Shown: positions 7,291 to 16,704, numbered from the stretch's first letter. The stretch is 64,000 bases of DNA from Gloeothece verrucosa PCC 7822 (GCF_000147335.1 NC_014533.1:620001-684000); one strand, 5' to 3'. Numbers and translations are program-made. The notes: generated from the sequence alone by a model not told the origin.

Positions 7291-8949
7291 TCAAAAAGCA
7301 AATGTAGTTCTTACAGTACCAATAATTTCATCGTTACTACTAGGCACTTGTTCAGGATTAGAAATCCAAATCGCGCCAGGGGTAATATTAATGTTGTCAG
7401 TTAACTGATATTTGTAAAATACTTCTACATGAACTGGGTTTTTGTTATTAGTATTTAAAGTTTTATTACCTAAATAAGGTTGAACGCCAGCAAAAATTCC
7501 TAAAATATTACCTTCTTTACCCAAATCTGGCAAAGCAAAACCTCCGGCATAAGTCCAATACTCAGAATTAAAACCCCCGATTTGCTTAAGGTCACCATAG
7601 GCGAAGAAAGCGGTGAAACTGAGGGCATCAACAATTCTCCAAAATGCCTGAAATCCATAAGTATTAGTAACCCTGTCGCTTTCTGCACCCGCAAAGTTAA
7701 CAGCATTAGTACCGACGAAAGGTTGTCTACTTCCATAACCAAAAATAGGATTGCCTCTTTTATGAAAACCGTGAACGTATGTTATTCCCAGTTCAATTGT
7801 TTTGATGGGCTGGAAATTTAATTGAACCAAGGCAGCATAATCACCGTTAAACAGACCTGAACCTTGTACTGGATTGCCTGCCCGGCCAGCCTGACCCGCT
7901 AGGTAGCCACCACTGAGTTGTACAATATTAAAGTTAAAGTTTAGAACAAAACCGCTACCTCCCCCAATCCGATAAATCGGGCTTAAGTTAGCGAAAGTAG
8001 ATAGAGAACCATTACCTCCATCATAATTAAAGAAAAATGGATTACTCGAAGGAACATTATCAGGCCAAATCCCTCCTAGGGCTGGTATATATGTATTAAA
8101 TTTAAACTTGTCATTAAGCTTGAATGAGTCAAAATGAGCTAACCAATCGATGACGATGTCATTATTTCCAGTATAGCCCACATTAAAACCTTGTGTTGTT
8201 GTCGGCGACTCGATAAAAGCATCATTACGTTCAGTATCAAAAGCTCTTAAATTACCAGCCGCCAAACGAGTCACCAAAAGATCCTTTCCATCGAAGCTAG
8301 TTTTAAACGTTAAACGAATGCGATCACCAAAAATCGTTTGTGTGGTGTCATTATTTCCAAAAGTATCGGTGAGAGCAACAACTACTTCACCCTGCAATTT
8401 AGTGGTTGTCGAAAACTGGTGATCTTCAAAAAAAGCAACTCGAGCCTCTAAATCATCACTACGCACTTTCAAGCCTGTTAGCTCGGAATCAAACTCTTGT
8501 GCCAATCTCTTGAGTGTCTCAATGTCTTCTCTCAAAATAGCAACGTTTTCTTGAATTAAGCTCTCCATATTATTTATACAAATATTAAGACCAACTGCAA
8601 ACTCCCAGCGAGTGAGAGTTTGATTACCTCGGTCAGTGAGATTAGGATAACCAACAATACATTTATACCGTTCAGCTAAACTCCGTAGTGATTCGTAAGC
8701 CCAATCTCTAGAAGAAACATCTTTAAGTTGATTAACTCTGGGAACTTGGCTTCCTAATCCTTTTAAAATTGAATTATCATTTTGACTAATTGGTATTGCT
8801 GGAGTTTGAGCCGCTTCTAACTCAGAACTGAAATTTAGAAACGTTTCAGCTTGCGTTGAGTTTTCTGAACAAACTGCTGATGCTAATGTTAAAACACTCA
8901 TTAAAAGACTAGAAACAGTCAAAATTATTTTTCCAAAAATTTCAAGCAT
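7291..8949 (-). CDS. SLH-domain OprB-type porin (iron uptake porin family)
   Basis: 552 residues. A signal peptide (LTVSSLLMSVLTLASA, residues 10-26) is followed by an SLH domain at about 73-130 (VNQLKDVSSRDWAYESLRSLAERY, WEFAVGL), a coiled coil at about 132-180, and a beta-barrel that ends in phenylalanine (RTTFAF), the usual outer-membrane insertion signal. This is the standard order of cyanobacterial SLH-OprB porins: the SLH part binds peptidoglycan or its polymers and the barrel lets small solutes or ions through the outer membrane. GAGG lies upstream of ATG 8949. Downstream lies MITE copy A, and copy B lies about 335 bp upstream of the start, so the gene is flanked by inverted MITEs. Confidence 0.9.
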   Translation of the reverse strand: MLEIFGKIILTVSSLLMSVLTLASAVCSENSTQAETFLNFSSELEAAQTPAIPISQNDNSILKGLGSQVPRVNQLKDVSSRDWAYESLRSLAERYKCIVGYPNLTDRGNQTLTRWEFAVGLNICINNMESLIQENVAILREDIETLKRLAQEFDSELTGLKVRSDDLEARVAFFEDHQFSTTTKLQGEVVVALTDTFGNNDTTQTIFGDRIRLTFKTSFDGKDLLVTRLAAGNLRAFDTERNDAFIESPTTTQGFNVGYTGNNDIVIDWLAHFDSFKLNDKFKFNTYIPALGGIWPDNVPSSNPFFFNYDGGNGSLSTFANLSPIYRIGGGSGFVLNFNFNIVQLSGGYLAGQAGRAGNPVQGSGLFNGDYAALVQLNFQPIKTIELGITYVHGFHKRGNPIFGYGSRQPFVGTNAVNFAGAESDRVTNTYGFQAFWRIVDALSFTAFFAYGDLKQIGGFNSEYWTYAGGFALPDLGKEGNILGIFAGVQPYLGNKTLNTNNKNPVHVEVFYKYQLTDNINITPGAIWISNPEQVPSSNDEIIGTVRTTFAF

Positions 8950-9736
8950 ATCTTATTTTACCTCACACCTTTAATGGTTAGACATGGAAACTATGGTTTT
9001 TTTCAAGAAGTTTATGCATAGATAACACAGCTTTTTCTTAAAAATATGTGTCAAGCTTTACTTTCTCCAAAACTCATAAAGAATAATATCTAATAAACTA
9101 TTTTCTTAATAAATGTCAGAATTTTTCAACTGTTAAAATGAGCTTTTTAAAGCAATTTTTTAGACAAAATCGTTAAAATTAGCAGTATTTATCTTAGTTT
9201 AAACTAAATACAAATTTATCCTCAATATTAATATGTAAATTAAGATTACAATCTAATTAGTTCAAATTTATTAACTCTTAATAAGTATCTGGACACAATT
9301 AAAGTTAACTGTTTGGTAAGGGAACACCGGCTCTGGGAACAGGGAACAGGTAAAACTTTCAAGGTTTTTACATTTTTTAACATAAAGTGCTTTATTGATG
9401 TCCAGGTACTTACATTTATTAATATATTAAAATAATTATCAGTTTTTTCGATTAAACTAATGTTTTAAATACTGGCATTTAGGCATGATTTCCGAATTAA
9501 AAAGGAAAAGATTTCTGGCTATTTGATCACCTTCGTATGACACAAAGTCATACTTAAAATCAAGGCACATTAATTACATTTTGTCAATAATATTTAGATG
9601 CGTTTGCCTTGGGGTTTTATCTTAAGCGATTGCCCAGTATTTAGGAGAAGGATAAGACGACAGCAGGAAAAATTTTCAACCTAAACTCTTTTTCCTTCAA
9701 CCTAACATTCTGGGATTTTGTCAGAGATACTGCATC
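8950..9736. other. Intergenic region, 787 bp
   Basis: AT-rich, between the end of the HpaB-type gene and the start of the porin gene. It contains MITE copy B (9284-9410) and a perfect 7-bp inverted repeat GTATGAC/GTCATAC at 9535-9541 and 9547-9553, with no T tract, so an operator or cruciform rather than a terminator. No credible ORF. Confidence 0.5.
9284..9410 (+). mobile_element. 127-bp MITE, copy B
   Basis: Begins AGTATCTGGACA (one change from consensus) and ends TGTCCAGGTACT; flanked by TA on each side. Same length as the other three copies. It lies downstream of the HpaB-type gene and forms the left border of the flavin-enzyme cluster. Confidence 0.9.
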
Positions 9737-11203
9737 TTAATTTCTAGCATTAGCAGAACCGCAACTATTTTTAAGTGCAGATTCAACTCTCTTTAATAAA
9801 GATAATTTATCATACTCCCGATACTGACCAGCAGCAATGCGAACAGGATCTCCTGCATGATATCGCTCGTAAAGAAGTTGGCGCTGACCAAAGGCATCTC
9901 CGGTAACGTCCCAAGCTAATTTTAGCAAATGAAGTCGCTCCTGTGCCGATACCTCAGTTCCCCGAAAGTAGCGCTCAATATCTGCACCAATAGGAGTATT
10001 AAAATCTTGTTCCATTGGGCAAGATATTAAACCTCCAGCCCCTAAAGTCTGGATAACCTCCACCATTCGCGCATTCATACGTGGGAAATGGTAGCGAAGT
10101 GCCACAAGAGGCTCAATCGCAGGACATAAAGTGCCCCAGGGGGTTTTTTGGGCTTCTCGTTCCGACAGTAAAACCGCGCCTTTGACAAGTTCTAAATACC
10201 CTAATAGCTCCCCTAACATCTCTTGAACGTGCAGGAATGAATTAGTTTTAGCCATCTCCGCTAAGGCGATCGCAATGCCTACCAATAGCTCGGCCTTTGC
10301 CAGTGCCCGAACAGCCCCTTGATGGCTGGTGTAATTACGAGCATTTGTTTGAGCGTACAGAACGTTAGCTAATTCCACATTTCCATAAAAGAAAACCCGT
10401 TCCCAAGGAATTAGCACATCATCAAATACGCAAGCGGCATCGATTTCCTCGAATCGGCTGCTTAATGGATGATCGAAAAGAGACTGATTAGTGCGGCTAA
10501 AAGATTCTCGACAAATCAAGCGCAATCCTGGTGTATTGATGGGAATGCTAAAAGCAAGGGCGTAGGGTTCGTCTCCGGGTTTTAATCCAGGTAGAGGAAA
10601 GACGAATAACTCGTCCGCGAGGGGGGCAAGGGTAGAAATCATTTTGGCTCCCCGCACTAATAATCCATCTGCTGTTTCCTGTACCACCCGCAAATGAGCA
10701 TAGGGATCTTTCTGTTCGCCGGAAGCTTTTGAGCGGTCTACTTGAGGATTAACCAGGGCGCAGCTTAAGAAAACATCATTCTCTTGACAATAGTTGTAGT
10801 AAGTCAAGATGTTATCAGCAAAATCGCTATTAACTTGACCGAAAAAGTCTTTAGCGGCAGCAAATGCCATAACGGCGGTATTAAGAAAATCTGGTGACCT
10901 TCCCATTAATCCGAAAGTTGCATCCGCGTAGGTTTTAATTGCCATGCGACGCTTTAATAGATGGTCGTGAGTAACGGGGGTCAGGAAAAAGGTACTGGTT
11001 TTATTATTGGTATCTGGAGAAGAATAGGTCAAAATCTCCGATAACTCTGGTTGATGTTGCTTGTCATAAAGACTTGCAATAGAGGCAATTGGCTCAGTAA
11101 AAGCGTAATGGGTTGTAACGTCATCGATTTTTTGTCCTTCTATCCAGACCTCGCGGTAATTTTTTAAACCCGCTTTGTATTGTGCCCCAGTTCTAATTGT
11201 CAT
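9737..11203 (-). CDS. HpaB-type flavin-dependent monooxygenase (4-hydroxyphenylacetate 3-hydroxylase family)
   Basis: 488 residues, typical for the HpaB oxygenase component, which uses reduced FAD to hydroxylate phenols. Start chosen at ATG 11203 because AAGGAG (minus strand, 11213-11218) sits 9 nt ahead; an in-frame TTG at 11224 has no site and its codons contain that Shine-Dalgarno. Recognisable blocks are an N-terminal TG.QY...L....REVWI.G, the middle THDHLLKRR region, an acyl-CoA-dehydrogenase-like beta domain (FDDVLIPWERVFFYG), and a C-terminal helical domain with TLGAGGLISCP. No reductase (HpaC) is encoded nearby, so reduced flavin must come from elsewhere. It is the last gene of a minus-strand cluster with a halogenase-type flavoprotein; an aromatic or tyrosine-like substrate is inference. 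Confidence 0.85.
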   Translation of the reverse strand: MTIRTGAQYKAGLKNYREVWIEGQKIDDVTTHYAFTEPIASIASLYDKQHQPELSEILTYSSPDTNNKTSTFFLTPVTHDHLLKRRMAIKTYADATFGLMGRSPDFLNTAVMAFAAAKDFFGQVNSDFADNILTYYNYCQENDVFLSCALVNPQVDRSKASGEQKDPYAHLRVVQETADGLLVRGAKMISTLAPLADELFVFPLPGLKPGDEPYALAFSIPINTPGLRLICRESFSRTNQSLFDHPLSSRFEEIDAACVFDDVLIPWERVFFYGNVELANVLYAQTNARNYTSHQGAVRALAKAELLVGIAIALAEMAKTNSFLHVQEMLGELLGYLELVKGAVLLSEREAQKTPWGTLCPAIEPLVALRYHFPRMNARMVEVIQTLGAGGLISCPMEQDFNTPIGADIERYFRGTEVSAQERLHLLKLAWDVTGDAFGQRQLLYERYHAGDPVRIAAGQYREYDKLSLLKRVESALKNSCGSANARN

Positions 11204-11379
11204 AAAATATTTCTCCTTGTCCAATTTAAAGGAATTTAATTAACAGGGAAGATATAAGAGTCAGGAGTTAAAAGGCGAGTTAATTGTTAATTGCAACTCC
11301 TGTCTCTTTTAAATAAAGTGATTGCTTGAGATGTTTCTTAGGCGTTTTGAAAAATGGTAGAATTGTGACAGAGCGTCGC

Positions 11380-13188
11380 TTAAACTCCTACCGCTACACC
11401 AGCATTAGCCGTTTCTCGCTCAACCTCCAAAACATAAGGCTGATAATTTGAGTAAATAGACTTTCTTAAGGGAGCCATTACTGGGTTGAGATCACGAGGT
11501 AGTGATTTAGGTTCAAACAGCCCATCTTGCTCCCATTGATCGGGATTCAAACTGATTCCCCAAGCATTTAACCAGATAGGCTGCGAGAAATTTTGAAGTT
11601 TTTCCGGCATGGTATCTTCTACTGCCAGTAAGAAGATTACTTGAGCCAGTTCTTCTAAAAGTTTTAAACTGTCTTTACATCCATTAATTAATTCTTGATC
11701 GGTTTTATTAAATTTCACATGGAGTGAGCGCATTTCATCAACAAAAGGTAACTCTCCTAAATAATCGAAATATTCAAACTTTAGTCTGTTTGATGAATTA
11801 TCCGACCAATCATTCAGTAATTGTTGGACTCGATGGGCTAAAGAATAAATTTCCGCCAAAACAGGTTGAAATTTTGCCATTCTGTCCGGATCTAGAATCA
11901 CTGAGTTAAGACTCACCGTTGAGAGAGTAGACCAAGAAACCAACGCTCCCCAGACCGATTGCAAGGCAAACGTTATCGGTTTTTTCCCAATAAGTGCGTA
12001 AATATTTTCATAGACTAAGTTTAATTGATCGATAGTGTCTATATAAAAAACGTTAGCATGATCTACCGTTCTTTGGCTTAACTTGTTATTAAGATCAAGT
12101 TTGATTAATTCAGTAGTGAGAGAATTTGCCAAAAAAATTAAATCAAATCCAGGAGAAAATAAGGGGTCTACAAATGCTGCGGCTTCACCAACACAAGCCC
12201 AACGATTTTGAGAAAATACCTGATGAGATGAGTGGCTGTATTTGGGTATTTTCATGAAATCTTTCGGCTGTCGGTCTTTTAAATAATCAGCCAACGCCGG
12301 TTCGTGCTTTTGCAACCATTGGCAGGCTTTTTCATAGGTATGGTAATTGTGAAAATTATGAACCTCGTCACTAGCAACAATGCCAACACTGGTGCATCCA
12401 GAAGACAAAGGAATTAGCCACACCCAGTAACCCTCGCCCATTAAATGATTAGTGGAGTAATAGCGCAGATTGTTAGGAACTTGAGCGTGCCACTTTGACT
12501 CCGTAAGGGGAACTAGGTCACTCACGTCAACGCGCCCATCGAGCCGAAACCACACAGCACTGCGGTTTTTGGCATTGGCTTTGCCTAAACCAAGCTTGTT
12601 CTGTAATAGCCGACGACGACCTGTTGCATCAACAACCCACCGCGCTTTTACGGATTGAGTTTCTTTAGTGTCTAATTTTTTATAAATAACTGTGTGAAAC
12701 TCTTCACCGTCGGTAAGTTTAACATCCTGTATGGAACAATTTTCTAGTAAATCTATTCCGGCTTCGATGTTAAAATTTCGCAAATCATTCTCTAGTTTCC
12801 CTCTGTCAAGTTGATAGGTAAAATCTGAGTGGAAGATTTCAAAATTTCTCACGCCAATTTCTGGGCGCTCGCCGAAGGGGGCTTGAGGATCACCAACAAA
12901 ATATCGCAGTCCGAGTTTAGGCAGGTGATATTGTTGAATGTAATCTTTTAACTGTAGAGTCTCTGTAAAATAGTGAGCGCCAATTTCAACGGTTGATTCA
13001 CCTACTTTGAAGGTAGCCTCCGGCAAAGGTCTTGCTAGGCGATCACAGACTAAGATGGATATTTTAGGCAGATTTAGTCTTAACTGTCGTGCTAAAGTTA
13101 TTCCGGCAATGCCTCCGCCACAGATAACTACGTCATAGGCATCTTGAAGATTAGGAAGCTGAAAATTCTCAAAAGATTGTAGCATCAT
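11380..13188 (-). CDS. Flavin-dependent halogenase/monooxygenase (tryptophan-halogenase family)
   Basis: 602 residues from ATG 13188; an in-frame ATG at 13221 would add 11 residues, and neither start has a clear ribosome site. An FAD Rossmann motif is near the N-terminus (YDVVICGGGIAG). Next come KVGEST, like the GGES/GEST block of halogenases, and PKLGLRYF, which fits the region of the catalytic Lys. At 12409-12426 it has WVWLIP, the WxWxIP signature of flavin-dependent halogenases. Further FAD blocks are VVDATGRRRLLQ and GEAAAFVDPLFSPG. Family members chlorinate or brominate aromatic rings with reduced FAD, O2 and halide, though some WxWxIP proteins are not proven halogenases. It starts 25-58 bp after the GNAT gene and is likely co-transcribed with it. 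Confidence 0.8.
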   Translation of the reverse strand: MMLQSFENFQLPNLQDAYDVVICGGGIAGITLARQLRLNLPKISILVCDRLARPLPEATFKVGESTVEIGAHYFTETLQLKDYIQQYHLPKLGLRYFVGDPQAPFGERPEIGVRNFEIFHSDFTYQLDRGKLENDLRNFNIEAGIDLLENCSIQDVKLTDGEEFHTVIYKKLDTKETQSVKARWVVDATGRRRLLQNKLGLGKANAKNRSAVWFRLDGRVDVSDLVPLTESKWHAQVPNNLRYYSTNHLMGEGYWVWLIPLSSGCTSVGIVASDEVHNFHNYHTYEKACQWLQKHEPALADYLKDRQPKDFMKIPKYSHSSHQVFSQNRWACVGEAAAFVDPLFSPGFDLIFLANSLTTELIKLDLNNKLSQRTVDHANVFYIDTIDQLNLVYENIYALIGKKPITFALQSVWGALVSWSTLSTVSLNSVILDPDRMAKFQPVLAEIYSLAHRVQQLLNDWSDNSSNRLKFEYFDYLGELPFVDEMRSLHVKFNKTDQELINGCKDSLKLLEELAQVIFLLAVEDTMPEKLQNFSQPIWLNAWGISLNPDQWEQDGLFEPKSLPRDLNPVMAPLRKSIYSNYQPYVLEVERETANAGVAVGV

Positions 13189-13246
13189 AACACATCTTAA
13201 TTTTAAAAAAGTAAACAACATTCTTGTTGAGGCAAGAAAACGGGGA

Positions 13247-14185
13247 CTAACGCCAATCGTCTATGATGTAAGCACCAGGGCGATTAAAAGCAGGTTCGTT
13301 GGGATTTAGCATTGCAATGCCCAAGCGATCAATCCGAAAACCAAAAGCGAGCATTTGTTGATAAGCTTCTTGGCGGGCAGTATTAACTCCTCCGATCAAT
13401 TGGGAAGCTCCTTGCCATCTACTGAGTGTCTCGCATTCTTGGAGTAATTGCTCAAAATTTTGTCCTGCTTTTGCCCCCAAACGTATTGCCGCAAATTTGA
13501 TATAGCAAGCGTTACTTCCGGCCTCAGTACCTTTTCCGTAATGACAAATTGCGAAAGCACTTAAACCTTTGTCATCCCAAAGAAAAAGAGTATCGCCTAA
13601 ACTTTGGTCTTCTACAATTCGAATTTCTCGTTCTAAATCTAGACCATCGTAAATAGCGTCGGTTAATTCCTGGCTTGATCTGAGACACTCTATTTGTTTG
13701 TCTTTGGGAAGTTCGGAGTATCTAAGCCCCTGCGGTAGCTGTTTGGTTGGTTTGACTTCCTTAGTCATGACAGCCGTTAGAAAACGGGGGTAGAAATCAA
13801 ATTTTTGGTACAAACTAAGGTGCAAAGGGCTGTTAGGAAAGGTGAAAAGACCCACCTGTTTATTGTTCCATCGTTTAAAACATTCTAAAACAGGTTCGAT
13901 TAAGCGTGGGGCTATTTTCTGACCCCAAAAATCCGGATGAATTGTTAAAGGGCCGAAAAATCCAAAGCTTCCCCAATTGCTGGCAAAATTTGAACCTACT
14001 AATTTTCCGTCAATTTCAGCCGCAAAAACAGCAGTAGGATCGGTAAACCAGCGCTTGATAAAGGTCATATCACCACCATACTGAGCCGGATTTGGTAGTT
14101 TTCTAAAAGTCCCAAAAGCTAGTCGGAAGATTTGATCGGCAGCCGTTAATTCATTTTGTTCTAGTGGACGAATAGAGACCTGCAT
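13247..14185 (-). CDS. GNAT-family N-acetyltransferase with two GNAT-like halves
   Basis: 312 residues, about twice a single GNAT domain. The N-terminal half has a recognisable acetyl-CoA region: VFAAEIDGKLVGSN, then FGPLTIHPDFWGQKIAPRLIEPVLE (motif A, with the Q-x-x-G/A-x-A-like loop degenerate), then LYQKFDFYPR (motif B). The C-terminal half repeats the pattern weakly (LSAFAICHYG, ... YQQMLAFGFRIDR). ATG 14185 follows AAGG; GTG 14188 is possible. It is not similar to the EctA diaminobutyrate acetyltransferase in length or layout, so it does not complete an ectoine pathway. The substrate is unknown; transfer of an acyl group in the pathway of the adjacent flavin enzymes is inference. Confidence 0.75.
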   Translation of the reverse strand: MQVSIRPLEQNELTAADQIFRLAFGTFRKLPNPAQYGGDMTFIKRWFTDPTAVFAAEIDGKLVGSNFASNWGSFGFFGPLTIHPDFWGQKIAPRLIEPVLECFKRWNNKQVGLFTFPNSPLHLSLYQKFDFYPRFLTAVMTKEVKPTKQLPQGLRYSELPKDKQIECLRSSQELTDAIYDGLDLEREIRIVEDQSLGDTLFLWDDKGLSAFAICHYGKGTEAGSNACYIKFAAIRLGAKAGQNFEQLLQECETLSRWQGASQLIGGVNTARQEAYQQMLAFGFRIDRLGIAMLNPNEPAFNRPGAYIIDDWR

Positions 14186-14253
14186 CACCTTTTTACCTTG
14201 TGCCTAAGTAATACTGAAGAAATATGACTCATTGCGTCAATTATTAATTTTTT

Positions 14254-14400
14254 TAGCAGTTACGCACTCTCGATTAAAAACTAAGACTTACGCACCATAA
14301 CCCAATTTTATGGGTTTGAGATTCCTCGCGATCCTTGGCAAGGCTCAGGACTCAGAATAACATAAACTCGTTAGTTTAGTTTCTAAGTGCGTAACTGCTA
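14254..14400. repeat. Inverted-terminal-repeat element, family 2, copy 1 (147 bp)
   Basis: Bounded by perfect 15-bp inverted repeats TAGCAGTTACGCACT (14254-14268) and AGTGCGTAACTGCTA (14386-14400). A second left-end-like sequence, AAGACTTACGCACC, lies inside at about 14284, so this copy looks like one element nested in or fused to another. It sits between the EctC-like and GNAT genes and could split that transcription unit. Confidence 0.8.
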
Positions 14401-14468
14401 TTTTTTCAGGTTTTAAGACAATTGACGCAAATGGTCACATTTAATGTTGTTCTAATGAATTTTTGAGG

Positions 14469-14846
14469 TTAGTAACAAGATGAGCCATCTTGCTTGAGGT
14501 TATGGGATTCATTTCCTTTTAAAGCAGGTGTAAAAACACAGACAAGGCGTAAAGTTTTTTTAGCTCGGAGGTAATGCTTATCATGCTTATTCAGCGCATA
14601 CATACTACCGGCTTTGATGGGATAAATAGTACCGTCTGCTTCGACTTCGCCTTCCCCTTCAATGCAATAACAAGCTTCCATGTGGTTTTTATATTCGAGT
14701 AATGACTCGGTCCCTGCATTGACGATGGTGTCGGTTAGAGAATAGCCCATTCCATCTTTTTCAATCAAGAATCGGCGGCTTTTTCCGTTGCCCCATTCAA
14801 CATCTCTTTCAGTGTTCAGAAGTTCGCTTAATTGAGTGATAATCAT
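14469..14846 (-). CDS. ectC: Ectoine synthase-like cupin, orphan EctC
   Basis: 125 residues, the length of L-ectoine synthase (about 130). It keeps the EctC pattern: EKDGMGYSLTDTIVNAGTES, YKNHMEACYCIEGEGEVE, DGTIYPIKAGSMYALNKHDKHYLRA, LVCVFTPALKGNE. The metal and active-site region of EctC includes Glu in EACYC and Tyr/His in the HDKHYL block, both retained. EctC cyclises N-gamma-acetyl-diaminobutyrate to ectoine, yet no ectA, ectB or ectD gene is in the window. AGGAG lies 9 nt before the ATG. Orphan EctC proteins are known outside ectoine producers and may form other cyclic amidines. Here it is in a cluster with a desaturase, a GNAT and flavin oxygenases, so a role in a specialised metabolite is more likely than osmoprotection. 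That last step is inference. Confidence 0.85.
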   Translation of the reverse strand: MIITQLSELLNTERDVEWGNGKSRRFLIEKDGMGYSLTDTIVNAGTESLLEYKNHMEACYCIEGEGEVEADGTIYPIKAGSMYALNKHDKHYLRAKKTLRLVCVFTPALKGNESHNLKQDGSSCY

Positions 14847-14944
14847 TGTTAAAATCTCCTATTTGTACTGTTGAAAAATCTAAAATCAAGGTTGAAAAAA
14901 AGCTGTTTTTGAGCGATATTTGCATGAAACTATCGAAACAACAT

Positions 14945-16048
14945 TTATGATAGTTGTACCCAATCAAACGGCTTACGCAAAATCATAAAAGACATTCCTG
15001 TTGCTCCGGCAAAGTTATCCAAAATCAAACCATGTTCGTTCCTTGCCACTATTCCCTGTCCCTGGAATAGGCGATAAAGACGATAACGAAAGTAGTTTTT
15101 TAAGAGTTTTAGTAATGGTACATACTGCACGTAATTTCGAGGATATAATTCAGCATCCAGTCGCGGAAGTAAATACCAAGGACAACTCATTAACCGATGG
15201 TGTGCGTTGTGATAATTGTTGTTCAAACACAGTAAAACACTAAGCCAGGGCCGCAAGACAAGAGAGTAAGAATTAGTTTCTTCATACTCTAAAGTTTGTT
15301 TCGGCACTTCTCCTTTAATTTGAAAAGCTGAATAGGTGTGTTGAAAGCCTTCTATAAATTGAAGGGTGTGAAGAAAGCCGATGTAGCCAATAAAATAAAA
15401 TATTAGGGAGCGAGGAGAATACAAAGCTAAGGCTGTAATTAAACCTCCTCTTAGTATTATGAGCAATACCTGAGAAAAACGCTCATTTTTACGGTTTTTA
15501 CTCAAAAAAGGAGACAAAATAATCATCCAGCGAAACATAAGATTGACTATTGGGATACACAGCCATTCCAAAACAACAATTATTTTTAACAAAAGTTTGG
15601 GAAGCGACTGTAAAAAATCAATCATCGAGAAAGGATAAAAAGGAGAAAAATCAGCCCGGTAGATATGGTGGGCAAGATGATGGGAGGCTAAATCACCAAA
15701 GGGGCTATAGCAAGAGCCAGTGATGAAAAGCATGGCTTCTCCAAATACCAAGTTTAGACGAGAGTGAGCAAAAATATTTTGGTGAAAAAATTCATGAACA
15801 AAAAAAGCCGCCCACGTTAATGTATGCGTTAAAAGAACAACTCCTAACAAGTTTAACCATCCATTATTTGCCGTAATACAAAATAAGGACAATCCATAGC
15901 CGCCAAATATATATGCTATGACTATTCCGTTAAGCCAGTTGTTACGATGGTGAGCATAAAACTTAGGGTTAGGAATTTTCTTGGCCACTACCGATGATAT
16001 AGGCGCTAAGAGGCTATTAGTAAACATGAGCGAGTTAATTTCAGTCAT
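14945..16048 (-). CDS. Membrane fatty-acid desaturase family protein
   Basis: 367 residues with the three histidine clusters of the membrane di-iron desaturase/hydroxylase family: HEFFH (HxxxH), HHLAHH (HxxHH-like) and NNYHNAHH (HxxHH). Hydrophobic segments lie around them (IVIAYIFGGYGLSLF, NLLGVVLLTHTLTWAAFFV, IILRGGLITALAL, FIGYIGFL). It acts in a membrane with an electron donor such as ferredoxin. The spacing fits the general fatty-acid desaturase family; whether it desaturates, hydroxylates or acts on a non-lipid cannot be told. AAGGAA lies about 14 nt before ATG 16048. It is the first gene of the cluster, 98 bp before the EctC-like gene. MITE copy C lies about 390 bp upstream. Confidence 0.85.
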   Translation of the reverse strand: MTEINSLMFTNSLLAPISSVVAKKIPNPKFYAHHRNNWLNGIVIAYIFGGYGLSLFCITANNGWLNLLGVVLLTHTLTWAAFFVHEFFHQNIFAHSRLNLVFGEAMLFITGSCYSPFGDLASHHLAHHIYRADFSPFYPFSMIDFLQSLPKLLLKIIVVLEWLCIPIVNLMFRWMIILSPFLSKNRKNERFSQVLLIILRGGLITALALYSPRSLIFYFIGYIGFLHTLQFIEGFQHTYSAFQIKGEVPKQTLEYEETNSYSLVLRPWLSVLLCLNNNYHNAHHRLMSCPWYLLPRLDAELYPRNYVQYVPLLKLLKNYFRYRLYRLFQGQGIVARNEHGLILDNFAGATGMSFMILRKPFDWVQLS

Positions 16049-16441
16049 AGCTCAACAGTTCCTTTTGCTGTGGTAAGAACATCATCGAAACATCCAATTA
16101 GTGAGTTTGCAATTTATTTTGCCAATAGATTTGCTCAAACAGCAGTGTAACTGTAACCAACAGTTTTTTAGCTAAAAACTATTGAGACAATTGCACTTAT
16201 CAGTAATAGCAGGGAAAATATTTTGAGGATTTAATAAGCCGTAGCCACTAAAAGTTTTGGAAAGAGTTTGAAATAGCACTATTGTTAATATAACCCTTGG
16301 TTTTAAATCCTTCAATATTTTTATGTAAATTGTACAGTATTAAGTTTTTAAATAAAATAAAACACATCAAAGCTTTATTGAGTTTTAGTTTAACAATCTA
16401 TTTTGAGAATAAACCCTATTACTATAACCTCTTTTTCTATA

Positions 16442-16568
16442 AGTACCTGGACAAAATTAAAGTTAACTGTTTGGTAAGGGAACACCGGATCTGGGAACAG
16501 GGAACAGGAAAGGCTTTCAAGGCTTTTACATTTCTTAACATAATCAACTTTATTGATGTCCAGGTACT
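16442..16568 (+). mobile_element. 127-bp MITE, copy C
   Basis: Perfect 12-bp ends AGTACCTGGACA and TGTCCAGGTACT, flanked by TA on both sides. The interior has AAAGTTAACT, a GGGAACAGGGAACAGG block (GGGAACA heptamers) and TTTACATTTCTTAACATAA. It is at the upstream border of the desaturase-to-HpaB cluster, in the same orientation as copy B. Confidence 0.9.
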
Positions 16569-16704
16569 TATAATAATGTAACAGAAAATAAATATTTCTT
16601 AACATTGTTATAAGATTTTCCTGAATCTTAAAAAATGATTAATTAATTAATAATGGCTTTGGTGCATGAATAGGCAACGCGAGAATATGATAATCTTAAG
16701 ATCT

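Noticed and set aside
9535..9553. Terminator of the HpaB-type gene
   Set aside because: The 7-bp hairpin has no T tract on the minus strand, so it is noted only as an inverted repeat.
9737..16048. A full ectoine operon
   Set aside because: Only EctC is present; the GNAT is not EctA-like, and no EctB aminotransferase is in the window.
16297..16605. ORFs on both strands overlapping MITE copy C, and a similar one at 24134-24385
   Set aside because: Their shared peptide (KVNCLVREHRIWEQGTG) is just the translation of the repeated MITE sequence; no ribosome site or conserved protein beyond it.
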